From NCBI RefSeq assembly GCF_026642255.1, contig NZ_CP113264.1, forward strand, positions 2,480,001 to 2,544,000: DNA of 64,000 nt, in the 5' to 3' direction. Both the position numbers and the translations under genes were made by a program. The first letter of the stretch is position 1. The number at the start of each line of letters is the position of its first letter. The DNA is from Streptomonospora nanhaiensis (GTDB taxonomy: Bacteria > Actinomycetota > Actinomycetes > Streptosporangiales > Streptosporangiaceae). Shown here one piece after another: positions 42,111 to 51,980 of the stretch. The notes under the pieces are model-generated. The model saw nothing but the letters and a program-made list of their open reading frames with translations. It was not told the origin of the DNA and searched no databases.

Positions 42111-44548
42111 CGCAGGTAGTCCTCCTCCGGCCGGTCGGTCCCGGCCCCCCTGCCCTCCGCGCCCCCGCGGGGCCTGTCCGCGGGGTCCTCCCCGAAGGGC
42201 GCCTCCGGCGCCTCCGCCGGCCCCCCGGCCGCGCCCGCGGCGAACGCGCCCGCCGGGTCCTCCTCCGGGTCCGGAACGGGACGCCCCGCCGCGCCCCCGT
42301 GCCCGCCGTCCGACGGCTCCGTCCGGGACCACCGGGTACGCACCACCCCCGGGCGCAGCGGGACGAGCCGCAGGACTCCCGTGAGCGCCCCCTCGCGCGT
42401 CCACACGGCCGAACGGTCCGGGAACGCCGAGTCCGGGTCCCCGTACACAGCGGCCCCCGCGCGCAGCGAGTACGGGGCGAAGCGCACCGCCCGCACCGCG
42501 GGGGCGCTCTCGCCCAGCAGGGACAGGTGGCCCGGGTCGCACAGCTGCAACATGCGGTCCTCCGGGGCCAGGCGCAGCGTGTCCAGCGCCCGGTTCAGGT
42601 CGGGGCCGCCCCGGACCTGCCGGGGCGTGTCCGGGTCGGCGAAGCGGGGCGGGACGTGGGCGCCCGCACGGGCCAGGTGCTCCCGGTACCCCTCCAACAG
42701 GTCGGTCGCCGTGCCGTGCACCCTCCGGGAGAGGTCGCCGACAGGCGTACCCGAGCGCAGCCCGGCCAGCACCGGCTCCAGCGCGGCGCGCGCCAGTGCC
42801 GACAGGTCCGAGCGCACCACCGCCTCCAGTTCCTCCGGGTGCGAGGAGGGCGGCGGCAGGGCGGCGGCCGCCCCGGCGAAGGCGTCGGCGACGGCGCGCA
42901 CCGCCCCCTGGGCGGACCGGGCGGCGTCGGCCACCCCGCTCCGCGCGGCCCCCGGGTACCAGGACTCGCGCGCACGCCGGTCGACCAGCGCCGCCAGGGC
43001 GGTGACGGACGCGTCGGCCCGCTCCGGGGCGATCCGGTCCCGCCACCTGCGGGCGAGCCGGGACCACGTGTACAGGAGCACGCCGCCCCCGGCCGCCGCG
43101 CAGGCGGGGAGCGCCAGGGACAGCCACACGGGCGGCGGCACCACGAGGCCGAGCTGCAGCACACCGCCCGCGCCCAGCCCCGCCAGGACCCCGGAGAACG
43201 CCGCCACCGCGTGCGCGACGGCGGTCGGCAGCCCGCCGCCCGGGCCGCGGGCCCTCCGTGCGCCCGCGGTGACCGCCAGGACCCAGGCCAGGGCGGTGGC
43301 GATCCCCCCGGCGATCCCCGCGGGGCCGCCGGCGAGCGCGGGCAGCACGGGCAGGAGGAAGGCCGGGAGCAGGAGCGGGGACAGCGGCCCCGGCAGGGGG
43401 AAGGGGGGCGGGTCCGCCAGGGACCGCAGCACGTCGTCGGGGTCCTCCGGGCCCGGCTGCGGAGGGGCGGCGCCGTCACGGGGGGCGACGCGCCGGGAGA
43501 CCTCCTCCAGGTCCCGGGCGAGCCCGTCGAGCGCGACGCCCCCGCGCACCCCTTCGTCCAGGAGCCGGGCGAGCGCGCCCAGCGCCTCGTCGACCTCCTC
43601 GCGGGTGGGCGGCGCGCCCACGACCCCGGCCCGGCCCAGGGCGGCCGCGAGCCGGTTCCCGGTCAGGGGGGAGAGCTCGCGGAAGAGCCGGTCGACATGG
43701 GCGCGGTAGGCGTCCAGCGCCTCCCCGGCCGCTCGCAGTTCCTCCCGTCGCACGCGTTCGGGTGTGGTGCGCGCGAACGCCCCTCCCGGTGCGGAGAGCG
43801 AGGCCAGTGCCTCCTCCGCCGCGGCGGCCGCGTCCCGGGCGTGGCGCTCGCGGGCCCCGAGCTCCCCCGTGCCGCCGACGACGTCGACGGGGCGGGGCCG
43901 GTGGGCGCCCGCCACGAGGTCCGCCAGCAGGTTCCCCCGGGAGGGCGCGGCGGCCGGGACCGTTCCGGTCCCGCCCCCGGACGCGCCCCCTCCGGAGGCG
44001 TACCGCCGCAGGGCCGCGGCCAGCGCGGAATCGGCCGCGCCGCCGCCCCTGTCGGGTTCGGACCAGCACAGGCCGGGCGAGGCGGCGGCCTCGGGCAGCT
44101 CGCCGCTCAGCTCCACGACGCGGTCGAACACCTCCACCTGCCCCAGCGCGGCGAGCAGGTGCTCCAGGCCGGCCCCGGAACCGGCGGGGACACCGGGCCG
44201 GGGCCGGGGCGGCCCCGGTGGCCGGATGCCCCAGTCCACCCCCGTGGTGTCACCGACCCACAGGGTGGCCACACCGCGCCCGGGGCCCAGCTGGCCGGGG
44301 CGGTCCAGGAACCGGCGCCCGGCGTCCGCGGTCGGGGGGCCCACGGCGACGCACACCGCGGAGCGGACGCGGCCGCTGGTGAACACCGCCTCGTAGGCGG
44401 CCGCGTGTCCGGCCAGCAGCCGGGTCCCGTCCAGGAGGACGACCCGGTCGGCCCCGGTGAGGGGGGTGCCCTCCCCGAGCTCGCCGAGGACGGCCCCCAG
44501 GGCCTCCTCCGGGCTGCTCCCACGCAGGTCGAACAGGCGTACGCTCAT
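42107..44548 (-). CDS. Large membrane protein of the GTPase/tubulin operon
   Basis: 813 residues, no family recognised. N-terminal ~180 residues form a soluble domain (MSVRLFDLRGSSPEEALGAV, DRVVLLDGTRLLAG). A charged helical region (~230-360, AAAAAEEALASL, LDEGVRGGVALDGLARDLEE) leads to about four membrane segments at ~390-510 (LLLPAFLLPVLPALAG, GIATALAWVLAVTAG). A second soluble part (~520-740) and an acidic, Gly/Pro/Glu-rich tail follow. ATG 44548 overlaps the tubulin-like stop (ATGA). It may be the membrane core of the complex (inference). Confidence 0.72.
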   Translation of the reverse strand: MSVRLFDLRGSSPEEALGAVLGELGEGTPLTGADRVVLLDGTRLLAGHAAAYEAVFTSGRVRSAVCVAVGPPTADAGRRFLDRPGQLGPGRGVATLWVGDTTGVDWGIRPPGPPRPRPGVPAGSGAGLEHLLAALGQVEVFDRVVELSGELPEAAASPGLCWSEPDRGGGAADSALAAALRRYASGGGASGGGTGTVPAAAPSRGNLLADLVAGAHRPRPVDVVGGTGELGARERHARDAAAAAEEALASLSAPGGAFARTTPERVRREELRAAGEALDAYRAHVDRLFRELSPLTGNRLAAALGRAGVVGAPPTREEVDEALGALARLLDEGVRGGVALDGLARDLEEVSRRVAPRDGAAPPQPGPEDPDDVLRSLADPPPFPLPGPLSPLLLPAFLLPVLPALAGGPAGIAGGIATALAWVLAVTAGARRARGPGGGLPTAVAHAVAAFSGVLAGLGAGGVLQLGLVVPPPVWLSLALPACAAAGGGVLLYTWSRLARRWRDRIAPERADASVTALAALVDRRARESWYPGAARSGVADAARSAQGAVRAVADAFAGAAAALPPPSSHPEELEAVVRSDLSALARAALEPVLAGLRSGTPVGDLSRRVHGTATDLLEGYREHLARAGAHVPPRFADPDTPRQVRGGPDLNRALDTLRLAPEDRMLQLCDPGHLSLLGESAPAVRAVRFAPYSLRAGAAVYGDPDSAFPDRSAVWTREGALTGVLRLVPLRPGVVRTRWSRTEPSDGGHGGAAGRPVPDPEEDPAGAFAAGAAGGPAEAPEAPFGEDPADRPRGGAEGRGAGTDRPEEDYLR

Positions 44549-47500
44549 CGCAGCGGGTCACCCTCCCGGCCGCCGGGCCGTCCGGGGCCGTTACCGACCC
44601 CGTCCCCGCCGAAGTCCATGCGGTCGGGACCGGGCTCCCCGGGGCCCGCGGTCCGGTACCCGTGTCCCGCCCCGCCGCCCGAGGCCGACGCCTCCGAGCG
44701 CAGCTGCCCCAGGTTGGAGAACAGCGGCATGTGCACCCCCGTGAAGTCCAGGTCCATGGCGGCGGGCACGGTGAGCTCCCAGAAGTCCCGTGCCTGGAGC
44801 AGTCTGCCGCGCGAGCTGCCGGGCAGGCCCTGCGCCATCCGTTCCAGCCGCCGCGCCTCGCTCCGGTCGTCGGCCAGGCGGCAGAAGGCCTCGAAGACCG
44901 GGTGCGGGGGCTCCGGCCTGCTGTCGACGCCGAACGGCACCTCCCGCATGAGCTGGGTGCTGAACTGCCCCGTGATGCCGTCCTCGCCGGTGAAGGCCCA
45001 GCGCTCGTAGGCCTGGAGCAGGCTGCCCCAGGAGGAGGTGCGGCCCAGGGGCGCCAGCCGCAGCGGCATGGTGACCCCGCCGCCCAGGGTGAAGCGGACC
45101 TCGTCCGGGGCCGACGGGTCGCCGACCACGGACGCCCTCCCGTTCCACAGGGCGCTGAGCAGCCGCTGCAGGATGCGGACCCGGTGCCGCTCCGTCGTGG
45201 CCAGGTGGCTGAAGTCGTACCCGAGCCGCTGGCGCCAGGGCAGGTGGTCGCCGGGCTCGTGGCGGATGAGCGCGTCGGACCACAGCCGCATGACCTCCCG
45301 GACCTCGGGGACCTCGGTGATGCCCATGGAACTGCGGAAGAGGACCACGCTGATGCTCTCGGCGCCGGTCACCCGGTACTCGAACCTGTGCCCGGCGCCC
45401 CGCGGCAGGTTGAGCATCTCCCTCAGGCACTGCTCGACAGCGGCGTTCTTGGTCGGGGAGTCGTAGGAGATCAGGATCTTGAGCGGGCCGTTTCCCTGGG
45501 GGTCGTACCCCACCGGGAGCAGGCCGGCCACCTGGGCGCGGAAGCGGGCCAGGTCCTCCTCGGCGATCCTGCCCGCCGTCTGCCCCGCGGCGTGGGAGAG
45601 CAGGTCCGCCAGCCGGGGCAGGAGGTGGGCCCTGGGGGACTCCGGGTCTCGCAAAAAACTCTTGACCCAGGTCTTGAGCCGTTCGCGAAGGAAGGCCACG
45701 GCCTCGGCCGGACCGCTCTCCAGGGCGGCGCCGAAGGCCTCCGCCCAGATGTGCGGTCCGAGGAGCGTCTGGACCAGTTCGGCGTCGGTGGGGGAGGCGT
45801 GCAGCTGCCCCGACTCGTGCAGGTCCCGAACCACCTGCTCCCGGACCCGCGCGAAGAACGGTTCGAGGTCGCCGCCGGACGGGGGGAGGAGGTAGGAGAC
45901 CCCGGTGCGCTGCCGGTAGAGCTCGCGGGAGAGCCGTTCGAAGCGGGGGCGGTCGGCCCGGGCGTGCTCGTCCAGCTGCTGGACGAGCGCGGGCAGGTCC
46001 CGCGCCATCTGCGCGGTCTGCTGCTTCCAGCGGGGCTCGGCCGCCGCCCAGGCCTCGCTCCAGGCGGTCCGTGTCTGCCAGTCGTACCAGGCGTCCTGGC
46101 GCGCCCGGGCTGCGGAGGGCTCGGGGTCGGCGAAGCGGATCCTGCGCAGGCCGCCCAGCCGGTCCCGCATCTCGGGCAGGGCCGGGAACCCGTTCATGCC
46201 CTCCGGGGGCGGGGGTGCGTCGCGGCGCCGCTGGAGCAGGCCGAGGACCCCCAGCTGCGCCGTCGGATCGCTGCTCCGGGGGTCGCCCGAGAGCACGCGC
46301 AGCGCCTGGAAGGGGTCCAGGCCGGAGAGCAGCGCGCGTACCCCGGCCCGGTGGTCGAAGCTCCGGGCCAGGTCGGGAGCCTCGCGGGCGAGGCGGGAGC
46401 GCAGGGCCGCCAGGCTGTGCTTCATGGCCTCGCCGCGGTCGTACAGGGCCCCCGCGACCTCCTTGGCGCCGTCCGCGGGCTGCGGTTCGGCGAAGCCGAT
46501 GCCGGTCCGGGCCAGGAGCGGGTGCAGCTGGGCCTCGGAGAAGAAGTTCCGCAGCGCCTCCTGGATCTGCTCCGGGGGGAGCGCGCGCATCGGCGCCTGC
46601 ATGTCCTCCACCGCCGAGCGCAGCAGCCGGGAGCCGATGATGTCGGCGATCTCGTCGACGGGCACGGTCATGGAGGCGACCAGGGCGGTCGACACGCCCT
46701 GGTTGCCGATGCCCGTCTCGGCCGAGGAACCGCGCTTGCTGTCCCCGTTGATGAAGCTGTCCGCGAAGGACTGGTACTCCTGCTGCGCAGCGGGGGCCTC
46801 CTCGGCCTTGTCGTCGGGGTCGGTCCCGGCCAGGGACAGCATCAGGGAGACCACCGAGCGGTGCAGGTCCTCGCGGTCGGTCCCGGTCGGCCTGTTGAAC
46901 AGGAACGCCGTCTGCATCGTGGAGGACGCCATCTGGACGCGGCCCTCCACCGGGTAGTGGACGCAGGCCTCCTCGCGGCTGCGGAGCGAGGGACGGGTGT
47001 CGTCGGCCAGCTCCAGGGAGGCCTCGCGCCCGTTCTGGTCGTCGACGAGGCGGAACAGGTCCAGTAGGGCGCGGCCCGCGTTGAGCCGGGCGTTGCGCCC
47101 GCCGCCGAACCCCTCGTCGAAGGACGAGGGCATGAGGACCAGGGGGTAGATCTGGATGCGCATGCCCGAGCGCTCGAAGGCCCGGGCGATCAGGTGCAGG
47201 TAGTCGTAGAAGATCCCGGCCCCCGTGCCGCCCGCGACGGAGAACGAGACGAACACGTCGCACGCGCGGGGCAGCGCGCCGCCCAGCGCGGCCAGGTCCC
47301 CGGCCGAGGTGGCGAGCCGGTTGATCGCCTCGTGCAGGGGGGCGACGGCCGGCCCCACGCCGCCCCGGAAGGTCTCGAACAGGGCGGCCCGGCCCACCGT
47401 GGGGAACTGCCCGGCCCCGTGGTCCAGCGGCGCCACCCGGGGTTCGCCCGCCTCGGGCGGGAGCCAGTGCCCCACCGTCTCGCCCGCGCTCAGCCGCAGG

Positions 47501-47832
47501 CTGCGCGCGGCCTCCGGGTAGGTGCGGACCTCGGGCAGCAGGTCGCGCACGTAGTGGGCGGTGCGCTCGACCGCGGGGAAGTACTGGCGTCCGGGCACCA
47601 CGCTCGAGGGCATGGCGTCCAGCTGGCTGCGGCTGACGTCGGCGTAGACGAACTGCACGCAGGACGGCAGCTGGTAGGGGAGGAGGTCGGCGCCCGGGCG
47701 GCGCCTCTGGAACTCGGTCCCGTCGGGGCCGCAGAACTCCTCGCGCATACGGCGTTCGAGCTCGGCGCCGATACGGCAGCCGGTGCCGCCGAGACCGACG
47801 TACAGAAGCGGCTGGTAGAGCTTCATCGTCAT
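44545..47832 (-). CDS. Tubulin-like GTPase-fold protein (Tubulin_2)
   Basis: 1095 residues. The N-terminus MTMKLYQPLLYVGLGGTGCR holds a Rossmann glycine loop (GLGGTGCR, 13-20), and a second GGTGAG signature sits at 201-206 in VSFSVAGGTGAGIFYDYL, the tubulin/FtsZ nucleotide motif. SFDEGFGGGRNARLNAGRAL follows. The remaining ~800 residues are a large helical/unknown region. Such proteins occur next to vWA and GTPase genes in actinobacteria and may form filaments or scaffolds. The first ATG (47832) is used; ATG 47826 is possible. 43 bases follow the vWA stop. Confidence 0.8.
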   Translation of the reverse strand: MTMKLYQPLLYVGLGGTGCRIGAELERRMREEFCGPDGTEFQRRRPGADLLPYQLPSCVQFVYADVSRSQLDAMPSSVVPGRQYFPAVERTAHYVRDLLPEVRTYPEAARSLRLSAGETVGHWLPPEAGEPRVAPLDHGAGQFPTVGRAALFETFRGGVGPAVAPLHEAINRLATSAGDLAALGGALPRACDVFVSFSVAGGTGAGIFYDYLHLIARAFERSGMRIQIYPLVLMPSSFDEGFGGGRNARLNAGRALLDLFRLVDDQNGREASLELADDTRPSLRSREEACVHYPVEGRVQMASSTMQTAFLFNRPTGTDREDLHRSVVSLMLSLAGTDPDDKAEEAPAAQQEYQSFADSFINGDSKRGSSAETGIGNQGVSTALVASMTVPVDEIADIIGSRLLRSAVEDMQAPMRALPPEQIQEALRNFFSEAQLHPLLARTGIGFAEPQPADGAKEVAGALYDRGEAMKHSLAALRSRLAREAPDLARSFDHRAGVRALLSGLDPFQALRVLSGDPRSSDPTAQLGVLGLLQRRRDAPPPPEGMNGFPALPEMRDRLGGLRRIRFADPEPSAARARQDAWYDWQTRTAWSEAWAAAEPRWKQQTAQMARDLPALVQQLDEHARADRPRFERLSRELYRQRTGVSYLLPPSGGDLEPFFARVREQVVRDLHESGQLHASPTDAELVQTLLGPHIWAEAFGAALESGPAEAVAFLRERLKTWVKSFLRDPESPRAHLLPRLADLLSHAAGQTAGRIAEEDLARFRAQVAGLLPVGYDPQGNGPLKILISYDSPTKNAAVEQCLREMLNLPRGAGHRFEYRVTGAESISVVLFRSSMGITEVPEVREVMRLWSDALIRHEPGDHLPWRQRLGYDFSHLATTERHRVRILQRLLSALWNGRASVVGDPSAPDEVRFTLGGGVTMPLRLAPLGRTSSWGSLLQAYERWAFTGEDGITGQFSTQLMREVPFGVDSRPEPPHPVFEAFCRLADDRSEARRLERMAQGLPGSSRGRLLQARDFWELTVPAAMDLDFTGVHMPLFSNLGQLRSEASASGGGAGHGYRTAGPGEPGPDRMDFGGDGVGNGPGRPGGREGDPLR

Positions 47833-47875
47833 GGAGAGGGGAACCCTTCGGCTGTGCGTCGTTCCTCGGGAGGGG

Positions 47876-50191
47876 TCAGTCGATGTGGATGCCGTCGGTC
47901 GGCGGTCCCTGCTCGGGGGCGGCCGCACCAGGACCCGGGGACCGGGGGTGCGCGTGCTGCGCGGGGGGAGGGGAGGGTTCCCTCCGGCGTGTTCGGCCGT
48001 CCTCGAAGGAGACGGTCAGGCCGCCGGACAGCGGCTCGTCGGCCTGGCCGAAGCGCAGGAGCCGCTCCCGGCCGTCGGCGGTGCGCAGCAGCACACCGCC
48101 CGAGCGGTGCCGCCGGACCTCGTGGACGCGGGCCGGACCGGGACCGCGGGCGTGGTCGAGCCGAGGGTCGGCCCCCGCCTCCTCGCGGACGGTGAAGGCG
48201 AAGACCGTGCTCCGCCTGGCAGGGGCCGTCAGGGGCGGGAGGAGGGCGCCGCCGTCCCGGTGGAGCGTGACGACGATCCCCCCGACGTCCCGTCTCTCCC
48301 GTGCCTTCTTCAGGCCCAGCAGGAGCGAGCCCCCGCCGAGGAGGACCAGGGCGGCCAGCGGGGCCCAGATCCACCAGTACCGCTCCAGGACGCCGGGGGC
48401 GGAGCGCACGGTCGTCGCGATCGTGGGGGAGGTGTGCAGGACCTCGCCCCGGGCGTCGACCGCCAGGACGTTGAGGGTCGCCGGGCCCAGTGCGGAGCCC
48501 TCTCCGAAGCGGACCGTGAAGTCGCTGCGGCTGCTCCCGGGCGCGAAGCCGGAGGTGTCCTGCGCGATGGTGGCGAGCAGGCCCTCCGAGGGGGCGAGCA
48601 CCAGCTCGACGGTCTCCTCCCGCGGCCCCTGGTTGGTGACGGTCAGGGTTCCGGCCACCTCCTGGCCGGACCAGACCTGTTCGGGGAGTTCCCCGAAGGA
48701 GACGCTGGGCCGGAGGCTGCTGCCCCCGGGGTCGAAGGTGTACACGTACTCGTGCACGTCGTCGGGCACGCCGGGCCCCTGGACCCGGCTGGTGAAGGTC
48801 ACCTCGTCCGTCCCCTCGGGGACGGAGACCGTGCCGGCGTACTGCCCGTCCCCGGCCGCGGAGTCGGGGGCCTCGCCCCCGTCGCCGATCTCCACGGGGG
48901 TGGAGGAGCCGTCGGGGAAGGCCGCCTCGGCGGAGAATTCGAGGTCGGCGAGGGCCTCGGGGGAGGTGATCGGGCCGCGGCGGGTGCGGATGTCCACCCG
49001 GACCACCAGCTCTCCGGGGTCCTGCCCTCCTTCCACCCGGAGGAAGGTGTTGATGAAGCCCTTCCACTGGGCGCGCGCCGTCACCAGCTCCTCGGGGGTC
49101 CCCTCGGGCGAGGTGAGCCGGACGCTCCAGGTGCCGGGCATCGGGTCGACGAGGCGCAGCACCTCGACGGGGCTGTTCTCACCGCTGACGGTGATCGGGG
49201 AGCCGCGGTGCTCGGCGGCGCCGGTGTCCACCGTCTCGCCCTCGGGGTCGAGGTACTCCACGCGGATGGCCGGGTTGTTCTTGGTGACCATGAGTGCGCC
49301 GTCGGTCGCCACGAGCGGGATGTCGACCTCCAGCGTGGCCCGGCCCCCGCCCGCCAGGGTCTCGTCCGCGGGCTCCCCCACCTGGGAGCAGGAGGCCGCG
49401 GCCAGGGCCTCCTGGAGGGAGCGCGCCACGTCGGAGGAGTCGTCGGCCACGCGGGCCACCGGGGCGGACACCTCGAGGTCGTTGCAGGTGTCCTGCGAGC
49501 CGCCCGCGGCGAACGCGTCGAGCTGGTCCCTGTCGATGGCGCTCCCGAACCCCAGGGGCCAGATCCGCACGCCGTGCTCCGCCGCCTGTTCCAGGTGCTC
49601 CCCGACCAGGGCGGCGGCGTTGTCGTTGCGGCGCTCGGCCGCGCCGTACTGGGGGCTGTCGCGTACGTCGAGTGCGCCGTCGGTGAGCAGGAAGACGATC
49701 TTGGACGATCCGTCCGGTGAGTCCGTGCCGGTCAGGTGGCCCAGCGCCGCTCCCAGCGCCTCGGCGTGGTCGGTGTCGTCGCCCTCGGAGTCCTCGCGGC
49801 GCTCCAGGCCGTCGACGCAGTCGGCCAGGTACTGGCGGCCCCCGTCCTCGTCGACGAGGGTGGGGCGGCACACCTCCCGGGCGGCGATCTGGCCCGACTC
49901 GCCGTTGTTGCTGCCGAAGCCGACCACGGTGACGCGCGATCCGGGGTCCAGGACGCTCTGCGCGATGGTCGAGGCCGCGTTGGCCTCCGCCTCGACGTCG
50001 TCCCGGTCCAGGGAGCCGGACTCGTCCACCAGGACCACGATGTCGAGGGGGACCGGGGCGCTCTCCCCGGGCTGCGGCGCGCGTGCCCCGGCGTGGGCGG
50101 GGAGCGGGACAGCCGGTCCGAGGAGCAGGAGAAGTGTCGCGACGAGGGCCGTGCGGCTCCCGGCCGGCTTCACGCGGGGGGTCGTGGCCAA
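47876..50191 (-). CDS. vWA-domain membrane protein
   Basis: 771 residues. Signal peptide 1-34 (LVATLLLLLGPAVPLPAHA), then a von Willebrand A domain with the MIDAS triad DESGS (56-60) and FLLTDGALD. Two Ig-like/immunoglobulin-type beta regions follow (~300-590). A membrane helix near 615-640 (WIWAPLAALVLLGGGSLLLG) puts the vWA part outside and a basic, Pro-rich tail inside. First gene of the six-gene operon. It starts with TTG at 50191 (AAGGGA and AGGTGG upstream). Probably an adhesive or metal-dependent scaffold for the complex. Confidence 0.82.
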   Translation of the reverse strand: MATTPRVKPAGSRTALVATLLLLLGPAVPLPAHAGARAPQPGESAPVPLDIVVLVDESGSLDRDDVEAEANAASTIAQSVLDPGSRVTVVGFGSNNGESGQIAAREVCRPTLVDEDGGRQYLADCVDGLERREDSEGDDTDHAEALGAALGHLTGTDSPDGSSKIVFLLTDGALDVRDSPQYGAAERRNDNAAALVGEHLEQAAEHGVRIWPLGFGSAIDRDQLDAFAAGGSQDTCNDLEVSAPVARVADDSSDVARSLQEALAAASCSQVGEPADETLAGGGRATLEVDIPLVATDGALMVTKNNPAIRVEYLDPEGETVDTGAAEHRGSPITVSGENSPVEVLRLVDPMPGTWSVRLTSPEGTPEELVTARAQWKGFINTFLRVEGGQDPGELVVRVDIRTRRGPITSPEALADLEFSAEAAFPDGSSTPVEIGDGGEAPDSAAGDGQYAGTVSVPEGTDEVTFTSRVQGPGVPDDVHEYVYTFDPGGSSLRPSVSFGELPEQVWSGQEVAGTLTVTNQGPREETVELVLAPSEGLLATIAQDTSGFAPGSSRSDFTVRFGEGSALGPATLNVLAVDARGEVLHTSPTIATTVRSAPGVLERYWWIWAPLAALVLLGGGSLLLGLKKARERRDVGGIVVTLHRDGGALLPPLTAPARRSTVFAFTVREEAGADPRLDHARGPGPARVHEVRRHRSGGVLLRTADGRERLLRFGQADEPLSGGLTVSFEDGRTRRREPSPPPAQHAHPRSPGPGAAAPEQGPPTDGIHID

Positions 50192-50867
50192 GCCACCTGT
50201 TCCCTTCTCGTCGAGGTGGTGAGAGAAAGCGATCCTTTTTTCACGTGAACAAGATGCTTGTCATCGGAAAAATATAGGGGAGGCATACTGTACTGCTTTC
50301 CGAGAGGTGCTTCAACGGATTCCGGTGCGGTTTTCTGTTCCATATATGTGGCCGATGGGATCTCTGGGGTGTTTCTTTCTTTGTGGTGTTCGGGTGTGTC
50401 TCTGGGGTCGTGGTGGTCATTTTTATCGGGGTTGTGGCTTGTTCGGTGTTTTCCGACGGGGGGTTCGGTTTCCTTCTCGATCGGGTCTCGGTGGCCCCTC
50501 TGGGGTGTTCCCCCCGCGGGGTCGGGTTCCGTGTGCGCCGGCGGTGGCCGAACGCCGCCCATCTGCTCTTCGGTGGGGGTGCGACGTCGCGGTCCGGTGC
50601 GGGAGGCCGACCGGGGGCGGCGGCGTCCAGGCGTCAGGGGCGTTTCAGGTCCTTCGTCCCAAAGGGAAAGGGGGCGACGGGCGGTCGACGCCACGGAGGC
50701 GCCCACGCGGGTGGATTCGTCCCGCGCCCCGCACACGGGAACCCGTCGCAGGGGGCGGGGTGAAGGAAGGAGAGGGATCGGGCGGCGGATTTCCCACCCC
50801 TTTCCCGAGGGCTCGCCGGGGCGGGCGCGGCTTCATCGGTGGATCGACCGGTCCTGCCCCAGTGCGA
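50192..50867. other. Gene-free region with AT-rich patch
   Basis: Nearly 680 bases ahead of the vWA operon. The stretch 50220-50420 is markedly poorer in GC (AAAAATATAGGGG, CATATATG) and T-rich on the plus strand. A minus-strand open frame 50170-50736 is Pro/His/Lys-rich and domain-free; I do not accept it. The operon promoter should lie here. Confidence 0.55.
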
Positions 50868-50896
50868 TTGACAGCCGATTTTCGGTGTCGAATATT
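50868..50896 (+). promoter_or_regulatory. Predicted promoter of the secreted hydrolase
   Basis: TTGACA (50868-50873), 17 bases, AATATT (50891-50896). It lies 55 bases before the hydrolase ATG. Confidence 0.5.
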
Positions 50897-50950
50897 CGGG
50901 GGACAGCGCGCCTGAGGCCGCTGTCCCCGCACCCCCTGAGGAGACACGAG

Positions 50951-51805
50951 ATGGAACCGCGCAAACCCGGCCGCCGGACGGCAGCCGTCCTCGTCGCCCT
51001 GCTGGCCGCCGCCCTCCTCCCTTCGGCCCCCGGCACGGCCGCCGCCGACCGCGTGGAGGCCGCCGGCGGAACGGGCCCCTACGACGCCGGGTACGTCACC
51101 ACCCTCCGCCTGCGCGACCACACCATCTACCGGCCCGTCGACCTGCCCGGGGACGAGACGCTGCCCGTCGTCGCCTGGGGCAACGGCGCCTGCCGCGCGG
51201 ACGGGACGTGGTTCGAGAACATCCTCACCGAGTTCGCCTCGCACGGGTTCCTGGTCATCGCCAACGGCCGCCCGGGCGGGACCGGCAGGACCGACCCCGA
51301 GATGCTCACCGAGGCCGTCGACTGGGCGATCGCGGAGAACAGCCGCCTGTTCAGCGAGTACCGGGGGAGGATCGACACGGAGAACATCGCCGTCATGGGC
51401 CAGTCCTGCGGCGGGCTGGAGACCTACGAGGTGGCCGACGACCCCCGGATCACCACCACCGTGCTCTGGAACAGCGGGCTGCTGAGCGACTCCGACAACC
51501 ACCTGCTCGACGACCTGCACGCCCCGATCGCCTACTTCGCCGGCGGGCCGACCGACATCGCCTACGAGAACGCCCTCGACGACTGGGAGCGGATCCCCTC
51601 GGACCTGCCCGCGTTCATGGGCAACCTCGACGTCGGGCACTTCGGGACCTTCGCCGAACCCAACGGCGGCGAGTACGGCAGGGTCGGGACCGCGTGGCTG
51701 AAGTGGCGGCTCAAGGGGGACGAGGAGGCGGGGGGCGAGTTCGCCGGCGAGGACTGCGGCCTGTGCTCCACCGAGTGGGACGTCCGTCAGCGCAACCTCT
51801 CGTAG
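50951..51805 (+). CDS. Secreted alpha/beta hydrolase
   Basis: 284 residues. Sec signal 1-32 (TAAVLVALLAAALLPSAPGT, cut after AAA). Catalytic nucleophile GQSCGG (Ser152), later Asp region and a VGHFGTF (His near 240). Cys81 and C-terminal Cys pair (CGLC) suggest disulfides outside the cell. It belongs to the chlorophyllase/dienelactone-type group; substrate unknown. GAGGAG precedes the ATG and a good promoter lies upstream. Confidence 0.8.
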   Translation: MEPRKPGRRTAAVLVALLAAALLPSAPGTAAADRVEAAGGTGPYDAGYVTTLRLRDHTIYRPVDLPGDETLPVVAWGNGACRADGTWFENILTEFASHGFLVIANGRPGGTGRTDPEMLTEAVDWAIAENSRLFSEYRGRIDTENIAVMGQSCGGLETYEVADDPRITTTVLWNSGLLSDSDNHLLDDLHAPIAYFAGGPTDIAYENALDDWERIPSDLPAFMGNLDVGHFGTFAEPNGGEYGRVGTAWLKWRLKGDEEAGGEFAGEDCGLCSTEWDVRQRNLS

Positions 51806-51980
51806 ACGGGGAGCCGGCCGTACGGAGCCCCGTGCCCCGTCGCCCGCCGGCCCCGGCCGGAACCCCGGCTCGTCGCCCCGAGAGCTGCGGCGATGCGTGA
51901 CTCCGCCGTCACACTGTGCGAATTTTACGGAACCGGCCCGCGCTCTTCCCGCGGGCCGGTTCTCGAACGGGGGCGGGTAC

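Noticed and set aside
50170-50736. Minus-strand frame of 188 codons in the gap before the vWA gene
   Set aside because: Pro/His/Lys-rich, no ribosome site, no recognisable pattern, and it overlaps the real TTG start of the vWA gene.
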